A stretch of DNA of 64,000 nt from the NCBI GenBank assembly GCA_945643635.1, contig CALZFC010000021.1, positions 1,407,501-1,471,500 on the forward strand. Direction: 5' to 3'. The notes under the pieces were generated by a model. It worked only from the letters and a program-made list of their open reading frames with translations, searched no databases and was not told the DNA's origin. This document shows, in pieces, positions 1-10,717 of this stretch. A program made the position numbers and the translations under genes. Position 1 is the first letter of the stretch; each line of letters begins with the position of its first letter. The DNA is from Allodiplogaster sudhausi (taxonomy: Eukaryota > Nematoda > Chromadorea > Rhabditida > Diplogasteridae).

Positions 1-47
1 AATGACGGGGAGCGGTGGAAAAGAGCGAGAAGGAGAGAGAGAGAGAT

Positions 48-96
<49 letters not shown>

Positions 97-1331
97 CATA
101 TAGGGGGAGATATGGAGAACGACGAGAGAGAGAGAGAGACAGAAAAGAAAGGATGCTGTTGAATGAATGAAAGCGAAGGGCCATCTAGGCGACAAGCCAT
201 CTGCGCTTTCGCGAATAGCGGGAATGTGCTATCGAGATTTATGGGCATGGCTTGCGAGAAAAAAAAATACTGACCGAAGATGAACGTATAGGAGGTTCAA
301 GTAGAAATAAGGAGAAAATTCTAGAGAGAGAGAGGGAGAGAGAGGGAGAGAGAGAGGAGAGGGAGAGAGAGAAAGCGAGAAAGTATAAAAGAACGAGGTA
401 GTGGAGAGGAAGAAAATTAGAAAATAAGGTCGCCTTTTCCTTAATCTGGCCAGGCTAGTGCCCGCCGCCGCAGCCCTTATCGGGCATTGCAGAGGCTGCT
501 TAGAAGGCCTCTCACATCTCTGCCTTGTTCTATTTCTGAAGATCCCCTTCCCCACAATACAACACAGAACGAATCATAAGAGAGTGTTAGGTGCACAGGG
601 AAGAGTAGCGTCTCTTTGTTCCCTCACATACTCACTGACCCTTCTTTCTTTCAATTAGTCTAACTTCTAGAAGACAAATGAGCCTGGCAGTCGGTCGCAA
701 GCTCCCTCATTGTGTTGTCTTGTCGCCCAACTCCGGCCTCACTCTCCCTCCTCACTCCCCAACTGACAAGTCGACTCTTTCTTCGCCAGTCCGAGTCGTC
801 ACTGAAAGGAGAAGAAGACATATCGACTTCATGGCCTCCATTCCTTTGTTGGCTGCTGTGTCTCCAGTTACTAGTTTTCTCCGTTTTGATATAGCCTCAA
901 CCAAGCATTTGTGTTTCCCTACGAAGAAATCTATATGAACTGAAGACAGTGACAATGGCTATAAAATATCATAAGCTTGTTCTGTGCGCCATCCCTTGTC
1001 AAAGTGGTGTCAGTGACACTTTTTAGAATCAAATTTCGAAAGCTCATTCATCAGTGACCTAAATAATAAAAAGAAAGTAATATAGTGCGATTTTGTTGTG
1101 CGAGCTACTGTATTCCAATCCCTTCTCCGTTTAATAGGGCTGTCGTTCAAAGTCGCACCTCGCGGTAGATGTGCGTGTTATCACGGCTCTTCTTTTATTG
1201 CTCGGCCGTTACTTTTTACGAGTTTATAAAATGATAACCTTCTCGTCTTTTATGTGTGAGGCCGAGTGGATGCGTCGTGGTGTGGGTGGCCGCGGCGAAG
1301 AGAAGAGTGCAGGAAGAAGCCACGGCGGGTG
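1..1331. other. Upstream spacer of the LRP5/6 gene, with GA microsatellites
   Basis: No supported gene. The first 150 bases and 320-385 are imperfect (GA)n tracts; the open frames across them encode only Arg/Glu or Ser/Leu strings and are repeat artefacts. The stretch 440-950 is pyrimidine-rich unique sequence with no recognisable product. The 5' UTR and promoter of the downstream gene should lie in the last few hundred bases, but I see no clear TATA box. An AG at 1310-1311, inside a TGCAG, could be a 5'-UTR or trans-splice acceptor before the ATG at 1332. Confidence 0.6.
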
Positions 1332-4300
1332 ATGCTTCGCCTGCTCCTCGTCTTTATCCTTGCTGCATTACAAGGTTGTAATTCTAGTTTTCTAACAATG
1401 AAAATTCCTTTTACAAATGCGTTGGAGTGTCTATCTCTTATAATTTGTTGTTAGAAGAATATGCGTTTTGCTTATTGTGGCCTTGTGTTTAATATTCTTG
1501 CATTTTGCAGTCAGTTTCTGCGAGCAAGTCCAATTGGTTGCCCGTGTCGGCCGGAGTCTTTCTCTTCTGGATGTTGATCTGATGAGGAGGCAGCTGAACA
1601 GCTCGATCACCCTCTTCCGTCCTATCGCCGAGGAGCTGCCCGTCTGCATCGCTGTTGATGAGCGAAATGTTTCTTTTTGTTAAGCTATCCGTTGAAATTT
1701 GAGAAGATGGTTCATAAACTATATTCTGGATTGTTGTTTAGAAAAGCATTTTAGCCATGACTGAGTCCTCTTCCTCTAGGGCACTGGCTACTTCACTCTA
1801 CGCCAACAACTTCGCTGGGTGTCGTTCGATGGTCGAGTGGAGAGCAACTTCTTGCTTGGCGGAGTCCTTGATGATACGCCGACTAGCATTGCTTTCGACT
1901 GGCTCACGAGAAAGGTTTTGTTTGGTTTGGACCTTGTGAGCTATTCGATTGAATTAATTGTTTGGTAATTCTTTTCTCTACATTTGAATGTTGGTGTTTC
2001 GCGCACATTTATGTTTTCCTTGCTGCAGTTGTACGTCGCGATCTCGACGATTGGCCCGGACAACTCGGCGCGCATTGAAGTGTGCGGCGCAGCGAGCGAA
2101 GAGGCGGCCGGCCGCGAGGAGCGCGCCGAGTGCGCCGTGATCCTCCACGACAAACTCGACTACCTCCACTCCCTCGTCCTCGATCCCGTCGACGGGTCAG
2201 CTTACGATTTCTGCCTAATTCTGCTGATATTTCTTATATTTCAATTTTGTTTTTGCTTTTCTTAAGTGTTGTTATTGTCAAAAACGAAATTGCATGAATG
2301 CAAAGCATACTTTCTGCTTTCAGCAACATGTATTGGATTAATGCGGTGCTGAACCAGGTCGAAAAGGCCTTCATGAACGGCATGCATCACGATCGGCATC
2401 CATTCCAGGTTTACACAGTATTCTCTTTTCTCTCTCTCCCTCTAAACTCTTCTTAAATCTTTGTGCTTTCTCCCAGAATACGGCATCCGGCGAAGCGGCC
2501 ACTCTTACGGGTCTGACTATTAATCGGCATGCAATGAGCCTTTTCTACGTTCGAACACCAAAGGTAAACTCAGTGTTTCGTTCTTCAATAAATAGTTAAT
2601 TTACCCGGTTTTACTATAGTACTGCTATGATCTGCTTACTTTTGGAAGGACAAAGATGAAAACGCACTTTCAGGAACGTTCCGAAATTTGGCATTGCACC
2701 CTCTACGAGCGGAAGTCTTGCCACAAGATCGCCGACAGTTCTCATATTATGCATATGGGAGTGTTCAAGGTTGGCTAGAGATATTCTATGAATTAAAAAA
2801 GTGCTATATCTAAGCCACATTCATGAGCATGCATGTAAATCTTCGTAAATTGCAGGACCTTTTGCTGATATCGCTGAATACGGGAAACCTCGAGTTGTGT
2901 GATTGGAAGGATAATTGTGCCAAGACACGGGTGGCTATTGAAGGAGTCAAGGAGTTGGAAACCTTTCAAGTCATCGAGCGCGCCGACCAGAGACCAGGTA
3001 GGGTCTTTGTTATGCTTCAGTGTACAATGATGCATTATGCCGTAGTTACTTTATAACATCTTCTCTTTTAGAGAGATATTCCAAAAGTATCTCTCTAAAA
3101 GGGAATTTGGGCAGATATTAGAAGGGGGGATAGTCAATCTTTTGCCCATCTTGCTGTACTGTTGTGCCCACAAGGACAGTAGTTAGTATCTCTCTTCTTT
3201 CTCTTCTCTCTCTTCTGTTGCCTGTTCAGCAGCGACGCCGAATCCTTGCGCGGAGTCGAATGGCGGCTGTTCCCATCTGTGCGTGCTCGCCCAGTACGAG
3301 CCGAGTGCAACGTGTGCCTGTCCACTCGGCGTGCGTCTTCTCGGCAATGGCAAAACATGCGATCCGAGAGGTGTCGACCAGGTCGGATTCACCGCTTTTG
3401 AATTGACTTTTCTTTCTCATCATTAGCCTCGGAGAGACTGAACATTCTAATCTTTTAAACGAGTTCCTAATCTACATTTAAAAAATGGGGATAGTTCTGA
3501 TTTAGGTTCTTTTCATCTCGGCAATCAGTGGCCTCTTCTACATCTCCCTGGACACGACCGACTACACTCCTCAGCCCATCCGCTATGAGGTTTGAAGGTG
3601 TCTATGAAACCTCAATTGAACAACAACATTAAGGGCTACGATGGTCATCTCGCGTCGCACAGCCTGATCGATGTTGATTTTGATCCGGTCGAGCGATTCG
3701 TCTACTGGATGGACATTACGGATGCGACCATCAGAAGGTGGGTTCCTCGTCTTTGATGAGTCGGATGGTCAGTATTGAAGATAGTTTGGTTGGCGTTTGG
3801 AATGAATGGCCTTGTGATAGATGCCACCTGAACGGCTCCTCCCTCTCGGTGGTGGCGCGCGCAGGAGTTAGCAGCGGCTGCAAGACACTCCGCGTCGACT
3901 GGCGCGGCCGCAATCTCTTCTGGGTCGACGGCGAGCGAGCACTCATTTATGTAGGCTCATTCTTAATTTTTTCAAGTCTATCCCGAGCACTTTCTAACTA
4001 ATATGTTCCAGTTTTGTACTTTCCTCAGCGATAATTTGATTCTCAAATATTTCTAGATAAGGGGACATTAATTGTTAAAGTGAAATATGTATAATAATGT
4101 CCTTTATTTATTATTGATTAATCTTAGCTGGTTGTGACAGATCTCGAAGCTGGACGGTTCGCTTCCGCCTCGTGTCCTACTCGGCCATTCCCTTGATCGG
4201 CCACACGGACTCGCCATCGATTACACGAACGGAGTACTTTACATCTCTGACTGGAAGGAGCGCAATAGTCGAATTCATCGTGTGGCCATGGATGGATCGA

Positions 4301-7300
4301 GTGTCGACACTCTTGTGCGTTCATTTTTTTTAAACTTATTTTAAGCAAAAAGAAGAATCCGTTGGCTATCCTATGGTTGGCCATATATGTCCACTACATT
4401 CCTTGCAGATAACCCTGACACACTATTCGTATCCGAACGGCGTCGAGCTGGACGCGAGTGCCGGCCGAGTCTACTGGACCGAATCGAATCACTCGCTCAT
4501 TCGCTCGGTGCGTACTTCGGATGCGGACGGTGTGCAGACATTCATGCAAGCCAGCAACAAGCTCGTCCAGCCGTACTCCATCACCAAGATTGGTTCGTGC
4601 ACATATTTGTTCGTGCAGTTATGTATTTTTACTGCTTTCGTTTTTTATTAGTATTGGTGTGGCCTCATTTCATCTCTTCTCCGTCACAGGCAACCGCATC
4701 TTTTGCAATTCAATGGCCGGCCGCTCCTTTGTCGAGATTACACTGAATGCAGACTACGTTACTGGTATGCCATACTCTACGGCCCATTTTTCCATAAATT
4801 ATTAAATGAAAAAAATGCAAATTTGATGTTGTTGAGGAGACTACCCAACCCACGTGGTGGAGTCGCAAGTGTACGGGCCGGTCGGCCTCCGCGCTGTCTC
4901 TCTCCACGCCAATGCCACTCAGGAAGCGGAGGAGGACGCATGCGCACGCAACAATGGCGGATGCCAGCACTTTTGCGTCCCTACCAGGCTTCTCCTTAAA
5001 AAGAATCTAACTTTTAAACAGATTTTCTGTTAAAATTATCCTGACTGAATAGACACTGCATAATAGCACTACGGTAACCCCTTGTTGCAGGACCAAGACT
5101 GCTCGCTGTCTCTGCACGACCGGCTACGAGTTGTCACGCGACGGCCGCCAGTGTGAGCGGCCGGCAGCCTTCGCCGTCCTCCTCCGTGGCCCCTCCTCGC
5201 TCCTTTCGGACGTCTTCCGGCTCTCCCTCCGTGGACCACGCAACGAGCAACGCTTCTTCGTTCATGGCATTGGCTCTCATGCCATTGCTGCCGACTACGA
5301 TCAGGTTTGCTTCTTTAATCAAAAACAATTCAGGTATTCTTCTTGTTTTCTATTCTATTTCTGCTTTTTATATACGTTTTATTGATTGTGACAGGTCGAC
5401 GACGTGCTGTACATTGCTTCTCGCAACTCGACAGACGGCTGCATCCAACGTGTGCATCTCAAAGATCTCGCACCACGCGCCGAAGTCGTCCTCGAAGGAG
5501 CGACACTCAAGGGCATCGCTGGCATTGCTGTTGATCATATCTCGAAGAACATTTATTGGCAAGCGAATTATGTTTTCCTGGCTCTTTGGAAGGTGCTTGC
5601 CTAAATACAACTAGAGACCACTAGATTTAGGACGAACACCGAACTCGGCCGAGTGGAAGTTGTGGAGAACCGCGGGCTGTTCAGACGAACAATTGCCTGG
5701 GAAGGCCTCCGGCCGACGCTGATTGCCGTGCACGCGTCGGTCAGGCAGCTTTTCGTCGTCTCGCAGAGCCAGCGCAAGTCTGCAAACTCGACCATTCTGG
5801 TACTCATTTTAATACATTTATTAAATTATTATCTTTCATCTTGCACATTTGTTTGATCGTCAAAACCATTCCATGCAAGGCAAACGTCAGTTAGTTGCAG
5901 CGTATGCCACTTTCGGGATCGCGATGGGGCGGCGAAGAAGTCGTCTCTAGGGCAGGCGCCATTGCTGCTATTGCCGTCGACGTGGTCAAGGACCAGTTGT
6001 ACTGGTCAGAAGTTGTAGACAGAACGAACACTCTGCACGTCGCGCGTCTCTCAGGTCGAAATGTCGTTCTGTTTTTGAAAAGGGACGGCCGCCAACACCT
6101 ACCTCCTATCCCGGAATATAATCCTGAACTGTTGCTTGAATTCAGGACAACAACGTCAGCAGCTTGCCCGTTCTGAAGACCGTAGGCTCAGTGCCCTCTT
6201 CCATTACAAGAATGCTCTTTACTACGTGGATGAGGCCAAGTCAGAGTTCGGCTACGTGGACGGAACTGGATTTCATTCGGTACACGCGGCCGTGGCCAAT
6301 GCGACAGCGCTCTGCATTGTGCTTGGCCAAGTGCACACCAGTGGTCTGCTATTCAATATACTCTAGTCTTCAATCGATAATGGTACGTAGGCTATCGAGA
6401 CTAAGACTGTATTGTTTTCTAGGTACGAACGCATGTGCTTCGAAGAATGGCAACTGCCCTGAGCTCTGCTTGGCATCAAGCAGCGTGTCTGATCCGTCTG
6501 CGACCTCCACTGCAAGTGACTGCGTCTGCCGAGATCACTTTGATTACATTGCCCGAACCGCCAGCTGCTCACGTTAGATGCTGGCCTATTTAACGGAATA
6601 AAAAACCCCTTTATATCGTTTAAAAAAGTTGTAATTCGTGGTTCGCATCCAGTTAGAGCTATGCATAATTGAATAGCTTTAGACAAACTATAATTATAGC
6701 GCCTACTAATGGTGTAATCATTGGCGCATCGAACAAACTCGTCCGTCTCAAGGTTCGGCACGATGAGAAGGGCGGCGCTCTTGTTGATGAAGTTAGAAGT
6801 TGTCTATTTCTATTTTCGTTCACTTCGGTGGCATGCACATAAGACTTGTGTTGTCTTGAGGATCCGGCCGTGGTGTTGCCAATCGAGAGAGTAGGCCTGC
6901 CGCTCTCCATTGCTGTTGACATCGTTTCCCGTCGCCGAACCATCTTCTGGATCGATGCCAACGACGCGCGTACTCTTAAGAGTGCTTCCGAACTTGTGCC
7001 TTCCACCGTTAGTAGTGAAGAGAACCGCAACTCTAGGACAAGAGATAGAAACGGTTGCTTGCAGACCACATCTCATTCCCTGCACGCGGGTGGCTGCGTC
7101 CTTCTTCGCTCGCTTGCCTTGGATGCTCCGTCTCGGCAATTTTTCGTGTCGTGCTCTGATTCCTCTGGACGAAGCCATGTCATTGTATTTAGGATTAAGG
7201 TACTTCTTTATTACTTAGCCTTTTGCTTTAGTTGTGTGATAAGCTAACAATAAGGAGATATGTAAATTTTTTGCAAAGCAAAGTGAGAGAAGCTCAAGTT

Positions 7301-8846
7301 AAGGACATCCCGACAGCCTCGTCCGAGGAGCTGTCCTTCATTGGCCGAGTAGTGGATGGCGACGAGCGGCGCGGTGTCGGTCCATCGTCGCTCCGTCCGC
7401 TGCCAACGGAGATTGCCGTGTTTGGAAGGTTGGCAGCAGTCGCAAGGGAATGACTAGTTGTTGGTTGTGGCTGACGGTTATTACTGAACTGTTAAGGTCT
7501 CTGGCGTACTTGGACGGAGGCACGCGCTCAGGTCTGCCCGTCCTGCACATTTGCACCATGAATGGCAGGGAATGCCGTGCTCTTCTCGACTCTGTAAAAT
7601 GATTCCATTTCTCGGGAAAATTTTATCAAAGCTAAATCTAGAAAAGAGGTCACGTAATGTAGAACAAAATGAAATCGATCTCCTCCAGGGCGTGCACTCC
7701 TTCACTCGCCTGCAATCTCTTCCGATTGGCTCGTCTCTCTTCTTCTCTGCTCCCTCCGGTATCTACGTGCTCTCTTCACCTGACTCTGCACCTCTCTCCC
7801 TAGTCTCTCTTCCCAACACTCGATTCTTATTCGCGCCTCTCTCCAAGAAGACGATGCTAATGGCAAAGATGGATGACTACGGGTGAGTTCTATTCCTGTG
7901 AAGTCTGACGGAGAGATTTTGTAGAGAGCAAAATGGGGCGAGAAAAGAGAAGTTGCGGGGCGAATGTCGTGCAATATTAGCTCCTGACGTGCAATTATTT
8001 CATTAAAACTGTTAAATAAAGGTTAACATCGCAAATTCAGAAGCTCCTCGGTGACCCTTGGTGAGAACGAGCTGATCTTTAACGGAGTGGAGAGAACTTC
8101 CGCCCTTGATGTCTACGGAAGCGAGCCAGAGCTTCGCGAGATGGGGGCGGCGTGTAGCCACCTTTCCTGCTCCCATATCTGCAGGTATTCAAATTTCTTA
8201 TTTCTGCTAGGTCGCTGTTGTTTCAGTTAACTGCCCAATACTTCATATTTCGTAACTCTTAAATACAATACTCTAATTTGAATCTCTAATTAACACAGCC
8301 TTCTTTACAGTATCGTGCCGGGGGAAGAGGCCGAGTGTCTATGTCCACTTGGACACGATATTCTCTTCAATGCGTTAGTTTCATGTTCCCTACTTTTCTT
8401 CTTATCTCTCACTCTCTCTCTTTCCGTCCCTCGTCCCCTTCTCGCGCAGTTAAATCTTGAACAACGTGGACTTTGCACGATGCAGGCCTCATACATGCGT
8501 GAAGAATGTGACGTGCGAGGCGTGGGAGTATCGATGTGGCGATCAGCGAACTTGCATTCATGAAGGACAGAAGTGTGACAGGTTCATCTGCCTTTTTAAC
8601 AAATTTATGCTTTTTGCCTATAGTTACGAGCTTTTCCAATTTCTTGAAATCTTCGTTGGATATTATAGACGTCTTGACTGCCCGGACGGCAGCGACGAAT
8701 CAGTCGATGCATGCGGAACGATCTCCCCTCGTGTCTGGCAATGCTTTGACCGCCTTCTCGTCATCGATCGATACTTGGTTATTTTCACTTATCTTTATTG
8801 TCCTTCACTATGCACTTTCTCTCTCCCTCTCACTCTCCTCTCTCTC

Positions 8847-8879
<33 letters not shown>

Positions 8880-10717
8880 TTTCTCTCTCTCTTTCTCTCT
8901 CTTCGCTCAGTGTTGAGAAATTTTGTGCATTGTTAGTAGTATCACTTTCAAATCATCAATTCCAGGTATGTGACGGAGTTCCTGACTGCGCGGATGGCTC
9001 GGATGAACGAGGCTGTAGATGCTTGTCTCCCGTACAGGTGCAATACCTGTTATATTCTAACAAACAAAATTGTCAGATGAGCAGACACAAACAGAGAGAG
9101 AAAGAGGGAGAGAGAGATAGAGAGAGAGAGAGAGCGTAGCGAAATAGAAAGCTTTGAATGAAGTTTCTTTTCTGTTGAGGAGATGGACTGCGCCAACTGG
9201 GGCCGTCTGATGCACGCAGAGTGCGTGGAGCGACGGCATCGATGTGACCGGACGGTGGACTGCGCGAATGGAGCCGATGAGGACGAGAGGGTTCGCTTTG
9301 CTTTACTTCTTCTTTTGCTCCATTATTTGTTCATTATCATGCCTAATTACATTCTACTATCTATAATCTCAAAATGTAATGAATTGAAATAGAAATTAAT
9401 GAGATAAGCAATGCTACTTTCGTTTAGCTCTGCGAAGAGTTCCCGCCGAACTCGCTGCTGCTGTCCGGCCGCTCTTCCCGTCACTGGCTGTACATCGCCC
9501 TGACCGTCGTGGCCATCGCCCTCCTCCTTCCCCTCGTTGTCTTCGCGTGCACCCGTCTCCACAGCTCCTCCCCCTCCACAACCACTGCCAATAATCGACT
9601 CGGCAGCAACGGCAGACAGTCCGTGTTTATTTTCTTGTTAACAGATTAAAAACCGAAATAATTTTCATCGCATATGCTGCTTACAGCTACCAAATCAACA
9701 TGAACACAGAGGCGAGCATTCTGTTACCACATGAAGATGTTCAACGGGAGTTTGAGGTTCGCTGATTTTTAAAGTAATATTTTCCAGTATTAGATTCGCA
9801 GCTGTGGTTAAATCTAAAAGTTTTTAAGGTTTTGCTTTCCCTCTATCACTTAATATGTCTTTAGCATCATTCAGATGACAGTTCGGACTTACTCGGTAGT
9901 GGAATCCTCTACAACATATCCTGAGCTGCCCCCACCAATCCAGTCTTCCGGATGTCCGTCATCGACCGAGAGAGTCTCCGCCCTCTCCCTTGGTTGCAAC
10001 CGCCGAGCTCCCTTCCACTCGACTCCTCGACTTTCCTCTCACAAACCCCGGCCTCCGTCCGTCGTGGACATCCCCCTTAACCGCTTCTATGCACCCCCGC
10101 CTTCAGCAGCCAGGTTGCATACCTGCGTCACTTTCAATCCCCTTACATCAATGTTTTTGGAAACTTTTAATAATATTATCATTTTCCTCTTACAGTTTAT
10201 CCACTTATGGTATTGTCCTCCCTGCCGCGACAATTGAAAAGTCGAACACGCTTCGCTCAACGAGACATCCACATCGTTCTTCATCACGTAACCACGACAC
10301 GGATATCGTTTCGCGGACACCGCCGCCGTCGTACTCCCAGGTTAGGCTGAAACCGCTCGGTCATCTAACGGACTTTCGATTTGCTTTCCATGCTATTGAA
10401 ACATATTACTGCAGTTAATGGTATTTATTTGGCCGAAAATACATGTCTCCCAGAGCACGACATTACGACGTCACATTGGATCGGGTGCAGGACAGGCCTC
10501 TCCCCGGACGTGGGCAGTCCGGCCGACGCCCGCTCGAAGCAGCTCCAGTTCGTCAGAAGCCGAGGACGACATCCCCAAGGCCCGCAGCAATCGTCGCACC
10601 GCCCCGCACCCCTCTCTCCCTTCCTCATCCTCCTCTTCCTCTTCTCTCTCCTCACATCCCAGTGACGAGCAACTCTCAGGCAGTCGAAAGGTTGCTGAAA
10701 CACATCTAATCATATAG
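1332..10717 (+). CDS. LRP5/6-like: LRP5/6 (arrow)-type Wnt co-receptor, 38 exons
   Basis: Single-pass LDL-receptor-related protein. The family pairs with Frizzled to bind Wnt and recruit Axin at the plasma membrane. My model is 5364 nt (about 1787 aa; human LRP6 is 1613) and every exon junction is phase-consistent. Exons: 1332-1374, 1511-1668, 1780-1914, 2029-2195, 2324-2408, 2477-2563, 2674-2769, 2856-2997, 3230-3381, 3506-3589, 3634-3737, 3821-3950, 4141-4314, 4409-4592, 4690-4764, 4837-4987, 5091-5304, 5395-5558, 5631-5799, 5901-6054, 6146-6340, 6423-6572, 6700-6791, 6861-7199, 7304-7428, 7497-7593, 7689-7882, 8041-8184, 8311-8373, 8486-8581, 8669-8777, 8966-9037, 9180-9290, 9428-9618, 9687-9756, 9875-10113, 10196-10340, 10454-10717. 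Order: signal peptide (1-15), four YWTD-type propellers (MYWINAV, VYWMDIT, LFWVDGE, VYWTESN, LYWSEVV) each closed by an EGF module (about 306-355, 635-676, 955-1004, 1322-1356), three LDLa repeats (1357-1490), one TM (about 1506-1527) and a Ser/Pro-rich tail of 260 aa. This 4+4+3+TM layout is diagnostic of LRP5/6 within the family. Two introns use GC donors. Confidence 0.9.
3065..3101. repeat. Perfect 14-bp inverted repeat in an LRP5/6 intron
   Basis: CTTTTAGAGAGATA at 3065-3078 is exactly complementary to 3088-3101, with a 9-nt loop. It lies in the intron between the last propeller-1 exon and the first EGF exon. The transcript can form a strong hairpin; function unknown. Confidence 0.8.
8810..8912. 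repeat. (CT)n microsatellite in an LRP5/6 intron
   Basis: Nearly pure CT dinucleotides with a few interruptions, within the intron between the two halves of LDLa repeat 2. Apparent open frames here encode only Ser/Leu/Phe and are artefacts. The pyrimidine run may also serve the downstream acceptor at 8964-8965. Confidence 0.85.
9090..9136. repeat. (GA)n microsatellite in an LRP5/6 intron
   Basis: Imperfect GA tract in the intron before the third LDLa exon, purine-rich on the sense strand, unlike the CT tract of the previous intron. Confidence 0.8.
9428..9618 (+). other. Transmembrane exon of the LRP5/6 homologue
   Basis: This exon closes LDLa repeat 3, then encodes a juxtamembrane stretch ending SSRHW and one hydrophobic helix of about 22 residues ([19 protein letters not shown]). 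It continues with a Cys-Thr-Arg stop-transfer and a Ser/Thr-rich start to the cytoplasmic tail. It is the only strongly hydrophobic helix after the signal peptide, consistent with type I topology. Confidence 0.85.

Larger units (their letters stand above)
8486..9435 (+). other. LDLa triplet of the LRP5/6 homologue
   Basis: Exons 30-34 encode three LDL-receptor class A repeats just before the membrane segment. Repeat 1 has all six cysteines and the PDGSDE calcium-binding box. Repeat 2 keeps the WQC, CDG, DC and final C positions and the ADGSDE box, but lacks cysteines 1 and 3. Repeat 3 takes its first Cys from exon 32 and its last (LCEE) from exon 34, with a degenerate NGADE box. The intron at 8778-8965 carries a long (CT)n tract and the one at 9038-9179 a (GA)n tract. 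Confidence 0.75.

Noticed and set aside
8446..8485. Using the CGCGCAG acceptor at 8450 for the first LDLa exon
   Set aside because: It would bring an in-frame TAA immediately after the junction. The acceptor GATGCAG ending at 8485 restores the frame and the LDLa repeat.
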